From positions 119,408 through 183,407 of the forward strand of contig NZ_FNRL01000013.1 in assembly GCF_900107795.1 (NCBI RefSeq): 64,000 bases of DNA, written 5' to 3'. The notes below the pieces were generated by a model, which had not been told where the DNA came from, made no database searches, and saw only the letters and a program-made list of their open reading frames with translations. The stretch is from Chitinophaga terrae (ex Kim and Jung 2007) (GTDB taxonomy: Bacteria; Bacteroidota; Bacteroidia; Chitinophagales; Chitinophagaceae). Shown piece by piece: positions 9,030 through 19,180 of this stretch (position 1 is its first letter; the number at the start of each line of letters is the position of its first letter). The position numbers and the translations under genes were made by a program.

Positions 9030-11783
9030 ATGAAGGACTTCTCATTCGTCACCAACTCACATCCTGCTTACATTGAATCGTTATACCAGGATTTCCGCAA
9101 AGATCCCAATTCTGTGGACCCGGATTGGGTAAAATTTTTTGAAGGATTTGACTTTGCAGTTTCCAATGTAAATGGCAAGGCCGGCGGGCCTCCAGCAGGC
9201 GGCAGCACCTCTCTGCCAGTGAGCGACGACCAGTTGGCGAAAGAACTGGGCGTATACCGCCTAATACAGGCGTATCGCAAAAAGGGCCATTTAGTCGCAA
9301 AAACCAATCCTATCCGTGAAAGAAAAGACCGAAAGGCAAATCTTGACCTCGGCAGTTATGGTTTGAATGATGCTGATCTCAAAACTGAATTTTATGCTGG
9401 TACTGCAATCGGTTTAGGAAAATCCACTTTGGAAAACATCGTGGCTCACCTGAAAAAGATCTACACCGGTTCTGTAGGTATCCAATACACTTATATCAAC
9501 TCCCGCGATAAAGCTAAATGGCTGGAAAGAGAATTCGAAAAGATCATGACAGAACCCCTGTCATTGGATCAACGCCGCCGGATCCTGCTGAAACTTAACC
9601 AGGGCGTTATTTTCGAAAAGTTCTTACACACAAAATATATCGGGCAAAAACGTTTCGGCCTCGAAGGTGGAGAATCCACTATCCCGGCTTTAGACGCGAT
9701 GCTCACTGTAGCCGCAGATTACGGCGTACAGGAATCAGTGATCGGTATGGCTCACCGCGGCCGTCTGAACGTGCTTGCCAATATCCTGGGTAAAACCTAC
9801 GAGCAGATCTTCAACGAATTTGAAGGCCTTGCCGTACCGGATATGACGATGGGAAGCGGCGACGTAAAATATCACCTTGGTTTCCGTTCGCAGGTCACTA
9901 CTCCGAATGGTAAAGTGATTAACCTGCAGCTGATGCCTAACCCTTCTCACCTGGAAGTAGTGGATCCTATCGTGGTAGGTTTCGCCCGCAGTAAAGCAGA
10001 TGTGATCTATGACAGCGACTACGATAAGATCCTGCCTATCCTGATCCACGGTGATGCCGCTGTTGCCGGCCAGGGTATCGTATACGAAGTTGAACAAATG
10101 AGCAAACTGAAAGGCTACTACGTAGGTGGTACCATTCACTTTGTGATCAATAACCAGATTGGTTTTACTACCGATTTTGACGACGCAAGATCTTCTGACT
10201 ACTGCACCAGCGTAGCTTCTATCGTACAGGCGCCTGCATTCCACGTAAACGGGGACGATGCAGAGGCTGTAGTAAAAGTAGCGCAACTGGCTGCACGTTA
10301 CCGCCAAGAGTTCAATGAAGATGTGTTTATCGATATGGTTTGCTACCGCAAACACGGACATAACGAAGGGGATGAACCTAAGTTCACCCAGCCTAGCCTG
10401 TATGCCCTGATCGAGAAACATGCAAATCCACGCGAAGTATATACCCAGTTCCTGCTGAACAACGGCGAACAGGATGCACAGGCGCTGGCTAAGGAAATGG
10501 AGAAAGTGTTCTGGGATGAACTGCAGGCGCGTTTGGATGAAGTAAAACAAAAGCCGCTTCCTTATTCCAACCAGAAACCGGAAGAATGGTGGCAGGCATT
10601 ACGCAAGGCTACGCCGCAGGATTTTGAATCCTCCCCCGTTACCGCTATCAAGGAAGAAGACTTCAAACGCCTGTTCGATGCCCTGATGAAATGGCCTGAA
10701 AACTTCGTTCCGCTGCGTAAAGTGAGCAAGCTGCTGCAAGACAAGGTTAAATTATACCAGGAAGAAGGGAAAGTAGATTGGGCTACCGGCGAACTGCTGG
10801 CTTACGCCAGTTTGCTGATCGAAGGAAAGGATGTAAGAATGAGTGGAGAAGACGTTAAACGCGGAACTTTCTCTCACCGTCATGCTGTGCTGTTCGACGA
10901 GAATACCAACGAAACATATAACCGCCTGGGCGATTTGCAGGAAAAACAAGGTAAATTCAGGATATATAACTCACTGCTGAGCGAATACGGCGTACTGGGC
11001 TTTGAATATGGCTATGCAATGGCTAACCCGAATAGCCTGGTGCTTTGGGAAGCGCAATACGGCGACTTCGTGAACGGCGCTCAAACAGTGATCGATCAGT
11101 ATGTGACAAGTGCAGAACAGAAGTGGACCACTCAGAACGGCCTGGTTATGTTATTGCCGCACGGTTATGAAGGAGGAGGACCAGACCACTCCAACGCCCG
11201 TCCGGAACGCTTCCTGCAACAGTGTGCTGAAGAGAATATGGTTATCACCAATATCACTACCGCCGCTAACTTCTTCCATGCTTTGCGCCGCCAGCTTACC
11301 TGGCCTTTCCGCAAACCATTGATCAACTTCTCTCCTAAAGCTAACCTGCGCCATGCCGGAGCTTATTCTTCCATGGCAGAATTTACACAGGGCGGATTCA
11401 AGGAGGTGTTGGATGATCCATTCATTGAAGATGCCAGCTTAGTGAAGAAAGTATTGCTCTGTACAGGTAAAATGTATTTTGACCTGAGCGATAAACAGGT
11501 AAAAGATGATCGTAAAGATGTTGCGATTGTAAGACTGGAACAGCTTTATCCACTGCCTGTTAAACAACTGGAAGCGATTGCGCAGAAATATAAAGGCGCT
11601 ACCTTCTTCTGGGTACAGGAAGAGCCATTGAACATGGGAGCTGCGTCTTACCTGCAAATGAACCTGAAACAGATCAACTACGGTGTTATCAGCCGCAATC
11701 CAAGCGCTTCTACTGCTACAGGCTACGCCAAAGTGCATGCCCGCGAGCAGCAACAGATCATTGATACGGCATTTAACATCTAA
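9030..11783 (+). CDS. sucA: 2-oxoglutarate dehydrogenase E1 component
   Basis: 917 residues, the usual length of the E1o subunit. It converts 2-oxoglutarate to a succinyl group on lipoyl-E2 with thiamine diphosphate, in the TCA cycle. Visible landmarks are the N-terminal E2-binding segment (FVTNSHPAYIESLY), the AHRGRLNVLANI motif, GDAAVAGQGIVYE and NNQIGFTT around the ThDP/Mg site, and GHNEGDEP. The C-terminal transketolase-like half contains LLPHGYEGGGPDHSNARPERFLQ. The E2 gene follows 78 bp downstream on the same strand. The E3 gene is not in this window. Confidence 0.98.
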   Translation: MKDFSFVTNSHPAYIESLYQDFRKDPNSVDPDWVKFFEGFDFAVSNVNGKAGGPPAGGSTSLPVSDDQLAKELGVYRLIQAYRKKGHLVAKTNPIRERKDRKANLDLGSYGLNDADLKTEFYAGTAIGLGKSTLENIVAHLKKIYTGSVGIQYTYINSRDKAKWLEREFEKIMTEPLSLDQRRRILLKLNQGVIFEKFLHTKYIGQKRFGLEGGESTIPALDAMLTVAADYGVQESVIGMAHRGRLNVLANILGKTYEQIFNEFEGLAVPDMTMGSGDVKYHLGFRSQVTTPNGKVINLQLMPNPSHLEVVDPIVVGFARSKADVIYDSDYDKILPILIHGDAAVAGQGIVYEVEQMSKLKGYYVGGTIHFVINNQIGFTTDFDDARSSDYCTSVASIVQAPAFHVNGDDAEAVVKVAQLAARYRQEFNEDVFIDMVCYRKHGHNEGDEPKFTQPSLYALIEKHANPREVYTQFLLNNGEQDAQALAKEMEKVFWDELQARLDEVKQKPLPYSNQKPEEWWQALRKATPQDFESSPVTAIKEEDFKRLFDALMKWPENFVPLRKVSKLLQDKVKLYQEEGKVDWATGELLAYASLLIEGKDVRMSGEDVKRGTFSHRHAVLFDENTNETYNRLGDLQEKQGKFRIYNSLLSEYGVLGFEYGYAMANPNSLVLWEAQYGDFVNGAQTVIDQYVTSAEQKWTTQNGLVMLLPHGYEGGGPDHSNARPERFLQQCAEENMVITNITTAANFFHALRRQLTWPFRKPLINFSPKANLRHAGAYSSMAEFTQGGFKEVLDDPFIEDASLVKKVLLCTGKMYFDLSDKQVKDDRKDVAIVRLEQLYPLPVKQLEAIAQKYKGATFFWVQEEPLNMGAASYLQMNLKQINYGVISRNPSASTATGYAKVHAREQQQIIDTAFNI

Positions 11784-11861
11784 AAAAATTGAAACTATAA
11801 ACAGAAATAACCAGGTTTTATGTGTATGCTAAAAGCTGGTATCACCATCAACTGATTAAAT

Positions 11862-13457
11862 ATGGTTATCGAAATCAAAGTCCCTACGGTAGGAGAATCT
11901 ATTAGCGAGGTAACAATTGCGAAGTGGTTGAAGAAAGACGGAGACTATGTACAACAGGACGAGGTATTGTGCGAAATGGAATCTGAAAAGGCCACCTTCG
12001 AATTGAATGCAGAAAAGGCGGGTATCCTGAAGATAGCCCCCAATGCACAGGAAGGTGCAACTTTAAAGATCGGTGATGTAGCCTGCACAATTGATACTGA
12101 CGCCGCAGCACCTGCTGCATCTGCAAGCGCCCCGGCTGCTGCTCCTGCTGCATCTGCAAGCGCCCCGGCTGCTGCTCCTGCTGCCGCTGCCGCGCCTGCC
12201 GCTGAAACTGCGCCTGCCGCTCCGGCTGTCAATAAAGGGACCATTGAAATGAAAGTGCCGACTGTCGGAGAGTCTATCAGCGAGGTGACTTTAATACAAT
12301 GGTTGAAGAATGATGGTGATTATGTTGAGCGCGATGAAGTAGTTTGTGAACTGGAATCAGAAAAAGCAACCTTCGAACTGAATGCAGAAGAAGCTGGTGT
12401 GCTGATCACTGTTGCCAAACCAGGCGATACGTTAAAAATAGGTGATGTAGCTTGTAAGATCGATACCAGCGCTCCACGCCCTGCTGGTAAAGCAGCTCCT
12501 GCTGCCGCTCCGGCCGCGCCTTCGCAGGCAGCGCCACAGGCACAACAGGCGCCTGTTACAAGCATTCCTAATGATATAAAAGCAACCCCGGTTGCTGCTG
12601 CGGTACTGGCCGACAAACACGTAGACCCTACCAGCATCAAAGGCAGCGGCGCACACGGCAAGATCCTGAAAGACGATGTATATGCTGCCCTGCAAAACCC
12701 AGGCGTAGCTATCGGCCAGGAAATGTTCAGCCGCAACGAACGCCGCGAGAAAATGAGCAACCTGCGTAAAACGGTTTCACGTCGCCTGGTGGAAGCTAAA
12801 AATACTACCGCCATGCTGACTACCTTCAACGAGGTAGACATGACCGAAATCATGGCTTTACGTGCGAAATACAAAGAGCTGTTCAAAAAACAACATGATG
12901 TGAACCTGGGCTTCATGAGCTTCTTCACAAAAGCAGTTTGTTTCGCATTGCAGGAGTTCCCGGCAGTAAACGCGTATATCGACGGCGAAGAACTGGTATA
13001 CCACGACTACTGTGATATCTCCATCGCCGTTTCTGCACCGAAAGGACTGGTAGTACCGGTTATCCGTAATGCAGAGAGCCTGGATATGGCAGGTATAGAA
13101 AAAGCAGTATTGACCTTGGCAACCAAAGCAAGAGACAATAAATTATCTATGGAGGAAATGACCGGAGGAACCTTCACCATTACAAACGGTGGCGTGTTCG
13201 GTTCTTTAATGAGCACTCCTATCATTAACATTCCTCAATCGGCTATCCTGGGTATGCATAAGATCCAGGACCGCCCGATGGCTATTAACGGACAGGTAGT
13301 GATCCGCCCGATGATGTACATTGCCCTGAGCTATGATCACCGTATCATCGATGGTCGTGAGTCGGTTAGCTTCCTGGTAAGGGTGAAAGAAATGCTGGAA
13401 AATCCGGAACAACTGTTGTTCGGTAAAGATCCGCTGAAAGCGTTACTGAAATTGTAA
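11862..13457 (+). CDS. sucB: dihydrolipoyl succinyltransferase, E2 of 2-oxoglutarate dehydrogenase
   Basis: 531 residues, longer than the roughly 405 of E. coli SucB because it has two lipoyl domains. These lie at about residues 2-76 and 127-200, each with an [12 protein letters not shown] lipoylation motif. An Ala/Pro-rich linker follows each. A short E1/E3-binding domain is at about 240-275 and the catalytic acyltransferase core at about 295-531, with the active-site YDHRIIDG. It transfers the succinyl group from E1-bound thiamine to CoA. Directly follows sucA. Duplicated lipoyl domains are usual in pyruvate E2 but less so in 2-oxoglutarate E2. Confidence 0.96.
   Translation: MVIEIKVPTVGESISEVTIAKWLKKDGDYVQQDEVLCEMESEKATFELNAEKAGILKIAPNAQEGATLKIGDVACTIDTDAAAPAASASAPAAAPAASASAPAAAPAAAAAPAAETAPAAPAVNKGTIEMKVPTVGESISEVTLIQWLKNDGDYVERDEVVCELESEKATFELNAEEAGVLITVAKPGDTLKIGDVACKIDTSAPRPAGKAAPAAAPAAPSQAAPQAQQAPVTSIPNDIKATPVAAAVLADKHVDPTSIKGSGAHGKILKDDVYAALQNPGVAIGQEMFSRNERREKMSNLRKTVSRRLVEAKNTTAMLTTFNEVDMTEIMALRAKYKELFKKQHDVNLGFMSFFTKAVCFALQEFPAVNAYIDGEELVYHDYCDISIAVSAPKGLVVPVIRNAESLDMAGIEKAVLTLATKARDNKLSMEEMTGGTFTITNGGVFGSLMSTPIINIPQSAILGMHKIQDRPMAINGQVVIRPMMYIALSYDHRIIDGRESVSFLVRVKEMLENPEQLLFGKDPLKALLKL
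12111..12176 (+). repeat. 33-bp tandem repeat, two copies, in the sucB linker
   Basis: Two perfect head-to-tail 33-bp units (12111-12143 and 12144-12176) encode [11 protein letters not shown] twice in the linker after the first lipoyl domain. Perfect identity at the DNA level indicates recent slippage or duplication, so linker length may vary between strains. Confidence 0.9.
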
Positions 13458-13471
13458 TAAGCTGATTATAA

Positions 13472-13518
13472 AATAAAAGAGAGGTTGTGGAATATTATTC
13501 GGCAACCTCTCTTTTATT
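13472..13518 (+). terminator. terminator of sucAB
   Basis: Inverted repeat AATAAAAGAGAGGTTG / CAACCTCTCTTTTATT with a 15-nt loop, 14 bp after the sucB stop codon. Both sides have A/T tracts, so it may work in either direction. Confidence 0.85.
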
Positions 13519-13711
13519 AAGGATGAGTGCTATGCAGAATATTTAATTTTTTGATTATGAATAACTTTTGCTATTTCATTACCAATGGTCGGAAGAACTG
13601 TGCTGTTTATAACTAGCAGGTTCGTTTGAATACAATTAAAATTATCCTAATTACGACATTGTTTAACCCTATTCGGCCAAGGCCGGTAAGCTTTATCTAA
13701 TTTTACTTATT

Positions 13712-14131
13712 ATGTGCACAAATACACTTTCGCCAGAAATCGTGCAGGAAATTGATTCGACATTATCGTCTATTGAACATACGGAGAAGTTAGTAATAGG
13801 ATCAGATGAGCATCTTGATATTATTTTGGAGATCCGCCAAAGTTTTATTGAAATGTCTTCTAACCTTGTATCACTTACCGATCACATTGAATCAATGTTT
13901 GCTGTTATTAATATGGAGGCGGCCGAAAAGCTCATTGCTAAAGCTTTTCCCGTTTTCTCCATTGCAAATAAACTTGTAAAGGCGACGCTTGATATCCCGG
14001 AAATTTATAAATACGTCAGAGAACCTTTACAGCAGTTTGAACAAGAGGTGGATGGACTTTTTGAAATTATCGGCGATCTTGCCAGATATAAAGTGAGAAA
14101 TAGCGATGATTATTCGTCATTTATTTTTTAA
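13712..14131 (+). CDS. hypothetical protein, all-helical
   Basis: 139 residues, acidic, no signal peptide and no clear membrane segment. It looks entirely alpha-helical with a heptad-like pattern (LSSIEHTEKL, FIEMSSNLVSLTDHIESM). I recognise no family. It lies in a lower-GC patch between sucB and an RNA methyltransferase, immediately upstream of a decayed RelE-like toxin frame. It could be a partner of that toxin or an unrelated accessory gene; its sequence does not resemble a known antitoxin DNA-binding domain. Base composition differs from the surrounding housekeeping genes. Confidence 0.55.
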   Translation: MCTNTLSPEIVQEIDSTLSSIEHTEKLVIGSDEHLDIILEIRQSFIEMSSNLVSLTDHIESMFAVINMEAAEKLIAKAFPVFSIANKLVKATLDIPEIYKYVREPLQQFEQEVDGLFEIIGDLARYKVRNSDDYSSFIF

Positions 14132-14149
14132 TTATTAATTAGTAATCCA

Positions 14150-14466
14150 TTGACCTCTTATTACACTATTTCCTCCGTTAGAGCTGGAATAGAAAAACTA
14201 AAGAAAACAAATAGCCATTCAAAATGTTGTGAGGATTTGTGTGAGGCGGTGGTAAAAGCGGAGGATATAGAATTTATTTTCTTGCTGACAGGAAAAATCA
14301 ACGAATTACAATTCTTGCTTTTTATCCAAAGACCGGCAAGTTTGGTAAATCTGATCTTTCACGTGATGAGGAAAGAGCGTGTTTTGAACTTTATAAAAAG
14401 GAAAAGGATAATGATGCCTTAGTTGTACACGATATCTCAAATAAATTTGAATTTCAAAAATCCTGA
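14150..14466 (+). pseudogene. decayed RelE/ParE-like toxin, frameshifted
   Basis: Two frames together resemble one small toxin. From 14245 to the TGA at 14464-14466 one frame reads GGKSGGYRIYFLADRKNQRI and continues ITILAFYPKTGKFG. The motif K-S-G-G-Y-R-I followed by a two-strand core is characteristic of RelE/HigB-type mRNA interferases. That frame has in-frame TGA codons at 14230 and 14242 and no start codon of its own. The preceding sequence (from about 14150) is open in another frame (YYTISSVRAGIEKLKK), similar to the usual N-terminal strand and helix. At least one frameshift is therefore needed to build the protein. The cognate antitoxin was not identified. Confidence 0.55.
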
Positions 14467-14563
14467 GATAAACTAAATTAATCCAACCAACCCAAAGCCA
14501 TCGCAAACAAACAGTCAAGATTATTGCACTCCGGTATTATCAACGCGACGAAGACTTGTCAAT

Positions 14564-14941
14564 TTACCTTCTCCTAAAATAAACCACCACTCCATAGATC
14601 CCCGCCGCCAAACTTAACGCGAGCAAATAAAACGCTGGTACCACTGTTTCCGAAGGGAACATGACAAAATCAGCTTCCGGCAGGTATTTAAGGGCAACTG
14701 TTTCTCCCAGCCTGTGATGCTCACAGAAGGTACTTTTAACCTGCTTGGTATAAGTCTTACCTTCAAAGTAAAATTGTGCATAACGTGAAAGCCTGATTCC
14801 CTTACACTTTTCAGGCATTTTGGCTATTTGCATATCTACTACCACTCCATCCCGCTCCACTACATATTCCCGATAATTGATGACAGAAAAAAACAATGAA
14901 GTAAATACTAATATTATACCACCCCAGAGGTATAGCTTCAT
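14564..14941 (-). CDS. hypothetical membrane protein, DUF3592-like
   Basis: About 125 residues from the ATG at 14941; an upstream GTG at 14950 would add three. It has a membrane segment at residues 3-22, an extracytoplasmic beta-rich middle of about 75 residues and a second membrane segment near residues 100-122 ending in RRR. The two-helix layout with a middle containing YFEGKTYTKQV and VALKYLPEADFVMF resembles DUF3592 proteins. Function unknown. It is monocistronic and opposite in direction to its neighbours. Confidence 0.6.
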   Translation of the reverse strand: MKLYLWGGIILVFTSLFFSVINYREYVVERDGVVVDMQIAKMPEKCKGIRLSRYAQFYFEGKTYTKQVKSTFCEHHRLGETVALKYLPEADFVMFPSETVVPAFYLLALSLAAGIYGVVVYFRRR

Positions 14942-15171
14942 AAAAAACACTTTGTAAAATAACTATATATTATTAGCGCGTTTGATGACCAGTAGCTGAT
15001 TGACAATGTTTATATCTCTGCTGCTATTATGCGAATGGGATATTGGTTAATTTCTGCTTCTCCTGGTTATCAACGGGTAAACAACTAGCTGTAGTTTTAC
15101 AGCAGTAGCTAAGTTATACAATATTCCCGGTGTTTAAATAACCAACTAGTTGTATTTGACTATCTTCGCGT

Positions 15172-16326
15172 ATGACCCGGTGGGAAAATTATCTATCAGC
15201 AGCAGAAAAGATCATCACTACTTATAATGGTAGCTTGCCGCTACATCATTTCCTGAAATCTTTTTTTAAGGAACATCCTTACATGGGAGGGAGAGACAGG
15301 CGTTGGGTGTCGCAACTGGTTTACGAGTATTTCCGGCTGGGACATTGGGGAAAAGACATGCCTGTTAAGGAGCGGATCATCTCAGGTGTTTTTCTCTGTA
15401 ATACTTCAGACAACGATTTTCTCAGGGCAATCAACAGCAACTTAAACGACCAGGTTACTTTACCACTTAACGAGAAGATGCAGTTGCTGCCCGGGTCGAT
15501 TACCCCTGAACAGCTTTTCCCCTGGACCAGAGCGCTGTCGGCCGATGTGGATGCCGGCGCTTTTACGACGGCGCTGCTAAAACAGCCCCGCCTATTCATC
15601 CGCGTTCGGGGTAACAGGTTAAATAAAGTGAAAGCCTTATTGGACAATGCAGCGATCAGTTACGATGTAATTGGTGATCAAACACTGTCTTTACCTAACA
15701 GTACAAAGATCGAATCCCTGTTGCCGGATAAAAGCTGGTACGAGATACAGGACGCCAGCAGCCAGGCTACAGGCGCTTTGTTTAAACCGCAAAAGGATGA
15801 GAAGTGGTGGGATTGCTGCGCCGCCAGCGGAGGGAAATCCATCTTGCTTAAGGATCAGCAGCCAGGCATACAATTACTGGCTTCCGATATCAGGAAATCA
15901 ATATTGGAGAATCTCCGTCAACGTTTCGCTGCTGCCGGCATCAGGCAGTACGATACAATGGTGGCCGACCTGACAGCCGGTAATCTTCCAACGCTGTTAG
16001 GCAAACGCCAATTCGATGGCATCCTGCTGGATGCGCCCTGCAGCGGGTCGGGTACCTGGGGCCGCACACCTGAAAGCATTAGCTTTTTTAAAGAAGAGGA
16101 AATTGGCAGGTTTCAACAACTTCAGCAACGTATAGTGCAAAACGTGATACCCTTCCTGAAAAAGGGAGGAGTCCTGATCTATATTACCTGCTCTGTTTTC
16201 AGACAGGAGAATGAGGAAGTTATACAATTCATTGAACAGGTCAGTGGGTTGAGAAAGCAGGAAGGTGGGATCATACCCGGGTATGATAAAGGAGCAGATA
16301 CCATGTTTGCCGTGCGCATGCAATAA
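15172..16326 (+). CDS. RsmB/NOP-family RNA m5C methyltransferase
   Basis: 384 residues. The C-terminal half is a SAM-dependent Rossmann fold with both catalytic-Cys motifs of the NOP2/Sun/RsmB family: DAPCSGSGTWGRTPE and YITCSVFRQENEE. The N-terminal region is helical, as in RsmB-type enzymes. It methylates cytosine C5 in rRNA (or tRNA). The exact target is not deducible, since the usual glycine-rich SAM motif is somewhat divergent (CCAASGGKS). It converges with mnmA across a shared terminator. Confidence 0.9.
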   Translation: MTRWENYLSAAEKIITTYNGSLPLHHFLKSFFKEHPYMGGRDRRWVSQLVYEYFRLGHWGKDMPVKERIISGVFLCNTSDNDFLRAINSNLNDQVTLPLNEKMQLLPGSITPEQLFPWTRALSADVDAGAFTTALLKQPRLFIRVRGNRLNKVKALLDNAAISYDVIGDQTLSLPNSTKIESLLPDKSWYEIQDASSQATGALFKPQKDEKWWDCCAASGGKSILLKDQQPGIQLLASDIRKSILENLRQRFAAAGIRQYDTMVADLTAGNLPTLLGKRQFDGILLDAPCSGSGTWGRTPESISFFKEEEIGRFQQLQQRIVQNVIPFLKKGGVLIYITCSVFRQENEEVIQFIEQVSGLRKQEGGIIPGYDKGADTMFAVRMQ

Positions 16327-16330
16327 AAAA

Positions 16331-16350
16331 GGTGAGCAGTTACGCTCACC
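16331..16350. terminator. bidirectional terminator between rsmB-like gene and mnmA
   Basis: GGTGAGC / GCTCACC with a six-base loop, flanked by an A-tract on the left and a TTTTAT tract on the right, between two convergent genes. Confidence 0.75.
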
Positions 16351-16379
16351 AGTTTTATATCTATCTTATGAAATTAATT

Positions 16380-17486
16380 CTATTGGAAAAGAGGAGTACC
16401 TCGCTGAATAATACCGCCGCCCACTACATCATCTCCTTCATAGAACACAGCTGACTGGCCGGGGGCAATACCTTTTACATTTTCGAAGAAGGTAACTTTA
16501 ACCTTGCCATCTACATTGTTGAGAGTACTTAATGCTCCTTTATCTTTATAGCGGATCTTTGTTACGGCTTCCATACCATCAGGAATAGATTCGTATTTAC
16601 CCATATTGATACCGCTTACAAACATCTCGCTTTTCTGAAGTTCGTCTTCATCTCCCAACACTACGGTATTGGTTTCAGGAATGATCTCTGTTACGTAGAT
16701 GGGCCTGCCCAGTGCGATCAGTCCTTTACGTTGGCCTACCGTGTAGAACGGGTAGCCGTTGTGTTGACCAACAATGGTGCCATCTGCCAGTACAAAATTT
16801 CCGCCTTTTACTTTTTCTTCCAACCCATCTACCTTCCTTTTCAGGAAACCGCGGTAGTCGTTGTCCGGAACAAAGCATATCTCGTAGCTTTCAGCTTTCT
16901 TGGCCAGTTCAGGATAACCGAAATCAAAAGCCATCTGGCGGATCTCAGTTTTCCGGTACTTACCTAGTGGCAGAAGCGTGCGTGACAAAACATCCTGGTC
17001 TATACCCCAAAGTACATAGCTCTGATCTTTTAACTCGTCTATTCCTTTGCTGATCACATACCTGCCATTATCGTGCTGCCGGATCTGCCCATAGTGGCCT
17101 GTTGCAATGAATTCGCAGTCCATGGCGTCGGCGCGTTTCATCAATGCGCGCCATTTTATATGGGTGTTGCACAGCACACAAGGGTTCGGTGTTCGACCTG
17201 CAAGGTATTCATCCACGAAGTTGTTTATAACGAAATCCCCGAATTCATCGCGAATATCCAGCACAAAGTGCGGAAATCCGTGATGCACCGCTGCTGCGCG
17301 GGCATCATTAAAAGAATCCAGGTTACAGCAGCCGGTTTCCTTTTTACTGGAGCCAGCGGAAGCATAATCCCAGGTTTTCATGGTAATCCCTACCACTTCA
17401 TAACCCTGTTCATGCAACATTAATGCTGTAACAGTGCTGTCTATACCGCCACTCATGGCTACCAGCACCTTACCGTGCTTACTCAT
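16380..17486 (-). CDS. mnmA: tRNA-specific 2-thiouridylase MnmA
   Basis: About 368 residues from the ATG at 17486; a TTG two codons upstream is less likely. It has the PP-loop MSGGIDSTVTALML at the N-terminus, the catalytic Cys pair in CVLCNTHIKW and ESYEICFVPD, and the tRNA-contact motif GHYGQIR. The C-terminal beta-barrel ends in FYEGDDVVGGGII. It adenylates and thiolates U34 of Lys, Glu and Gln tRNAs. Start and length fit the family; single-gene unit. Confidence 0.97.
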   Translation of the reverse strand: MSKHGKVLVAMSGGIDSTVTALMLHEQGYEVVGITMKTWDYASAGSSKKETGCCNLDSFNDARAAAVHHGFPHFVLDIRDEFGDFVINNFVDEYLAGRTPNPCVLCNTHIKWRALMKRADAMDCEFIATGHYGQIRQHDNGRYVISKGIDELKDQSYVLWGIDQDVLSRTLLPLGKYRKTEIRQMAFDFGYPELAKKAESYEICFVPDNDYRGFLKRKVDGLEEKVKGGNFVLADGTIVGQHNGYPFYTVGQRKGLIALGRPIYVTEIIPETNTVVLGDEDELQKSEMFVSGINMGKYESIPDGMEAVTKIRYKDKGALSTLNNVDGKVKVTFFENVKGIAPGQSAVFYEGDDVVGGGIIQRGTPLFQ

Positions 17487-17675
17487 TTTCAAATTGTTTA
17501 AGAGCGCAAAATTACGTTAATTCCGCCCAATCACCATACCCCACCCATCAATCCTGACAATACCAGGATCAATTCTATTGATATATCTTCCATATTTAAA
17601 AAATATTAAAAATTCCTACGCCCTTATAGAATATTTTATTAGTTTTAGCCACCTTTTTAGCATAAATTAATCAGA

Positions 17676-19172
17676 ATGCTACCAATTTTAAACAGCGCAT
17701 ATATACAGCGCAGCACAGATTCCAACGTTAACAAAGACGTTTTTTCCTACCCGGAAACTATCCTTCAATTCGGAACAGGCGTACTGTTACGCGGCTTGGT
17801 CGACTACCTGGTTGACAAAGGGAACCGAAACGGATCGTATAAGGGGCGTATTGTAGTCATTAAATCAACAGACGGTAGCACCAGCGAATTTTCAGAACAG
17901 GATAACCTATTCACTACCCATATCAAAGGCGTGGCCCAGGGAGAATTGGTTGATAATGTATTGATTAACAGTAGTATTAGTAGGGTTTTGCAATCGAATG
18001 CAGAATGGGAGAAAATCCTGGAAGCCGTCCACCAGCCTGCTTTACAGACAATTATTTCAAATACTACTGAAGTAGGTATCCAGTATGTGCCCGAACGGAT
18101 AAAAGAAGGCGTTCCGGCCTCCTTTCCCGGCAAACTCCTGGCCCTGCTGTGGGAACGCTATCATTACTTCAAAGGAAGCTCCAATACCGGCTTTGTTATC
18201 GTACCTACCGAACTGGTTGTAGACAACGGCAGGCTGCTGAAAGAGATTGTGCTGCAGTTAGCCGCTTACAACGAATTGCCCCAGGGATTTACTGACTGGA
18301 TTCATAAAGAGAACAGGTTTTGCAACTCGCTGGTCGACAGGATCGTACCCGGGAAGCCCCGCAACCTGGCAGAAATGGAAGAAAAGGCGGGGTACAGGGA
18401 CCAGCTCTGGATAGAGGTAGAACCTTTCCTGTTATGGGCCATCGAGGGCGACGAACAGGTGAAATCCGTACTTTCTTTTCACCAGGCAGATGAAAGAATG
18501 CTGATAGCCGAAAGCATCACCCCATACAGGGAACAGAAGCTGCGCATCCTGAATGGCAGTCATACAGTTTCCGTACCACTGGCTTTCCTTAGCGGGCTGA
18601 ATACCGTGTACGAAAGCATGAAAGACCCTTTCATGAACAGGTTCTTTAAAAAGGTGATCCTCGAAGAAATACTGCCTACCATAGAAAATGAGTGTCCTAC
18701 CGCCCCGGCGTTTGCACAGGACGTACTGGACCGTTTCGCCAATCCTTTTATCGAGCATAAACTGATCAGCATTACCTTCCAGGAAAGTTCCAAAATGAAC
18801 GCTAGAAATGTTAAAACCTTCCAGAGGTACCATGAGAAGTTTAATAAAGTTCCGCCTTATATGAGCCTGGGCTTTGCTGCAATGATATTATTCCTGCGGC
18901 CTGCCGGAAGGAAAGAAGATGGAAAATATTATGGGAACAGGGAGGCCGGCGAATATGTTATTACGGATGATAATGCCGCGATTTTTGCTGAGTATTGGCA
19001 AAATGCAACAGATATCCATACTTTAGTTTCTAAGATAGCTGCAGACAAACGCTTATGGGAAACAGACCTGACCGCTATTCCGGGTTTTGTTGCGGAAGTA
19101 ACTTCCTGCCTGTCTGAGCTGAAAGAAAAAGGCGTCGCCGCTTTTATTCAATCGCAGCTTGAATTAAAATAA
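17676..19172 (+). CDS. uxaB: tagaturonate reductase (altronate oxidoreductase)
   Basis: 498 residues of the mannitol dehydrogenase superfamily. The N-terminal Rossmann domain begins ILQFGTGVLLRG, the motif SNTTEVGI lies mid-domain, and the C-terminal helical domain contains KLRILNGSHT, carrying the usual catalytic Lys and Asn region. It reduces D-tagaturonate to D-altronate with NADH. First gene of a five-gene run with uxaC, kdgK, eda and exuT, separated by 0-35 bp, so it is the operon leader. UxaB fits better than UxuB (fructuronate reductase) because uxaA, not uxuA, is nearby. Confidence 0.92.
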   Translation: MLPILNSAYIQRSTDSNVNKDVFSYPETILQFGTGVLLRGLVDYLVDKGNRNGSYKGRIVVIKSTDGSTSEFSEQDNLFTTHIKGVAQGELVDNVLINSSISRVLQSNAEWEKILEAVHQPALQTIISNTTEVGIQYVPERIKEGVPASFPGKLLALLWERYHYFKGSSNTGFVIVPTELVVDNGRLLKEIVLQLAAYNELPQGFTDWIHKENRFCNSLVDRIVPGKPRNLAEMEEKAGYRDQLWIEVEPFLLWAIEGDEQVKSVLSFHQADERMLIAESITPYREQKLRILNGSHTVSVPLAFLSGLNTVYESMKDPFMNRFFKKVILEEILPTIENECPTAPAFAQDVLDRFANPFIEHKLISITFQESSKMNARNVKTFQRYHEKFNKVPPYMSLGFAAMILFLRPAGRKEDGKYYGNREAGEYVITDDNAAIFAEYWQNATDIHTLVSKIAADKRLWETDLTAIPGFVAEVTSCLSELKEKGVAAFIQSQLELK

Positions 19173-19180
19173 TTATCGCT

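Noticed and set aside
12113..12230. Low-complexity Ala/Pro DNA as a CRISPR-like or regulatory repeat
   Set aside because: It is in frame, encodes the flexible E2 linker, and has no spacer structure.
15124..15139. 16-bp identity (TCCCGGTGTTTAAATA) shared with the region before the dehydratase gene
   Set aside because: One 16-mer repeat is expected by chance in 64 kb, and the two contexts are unrelated.
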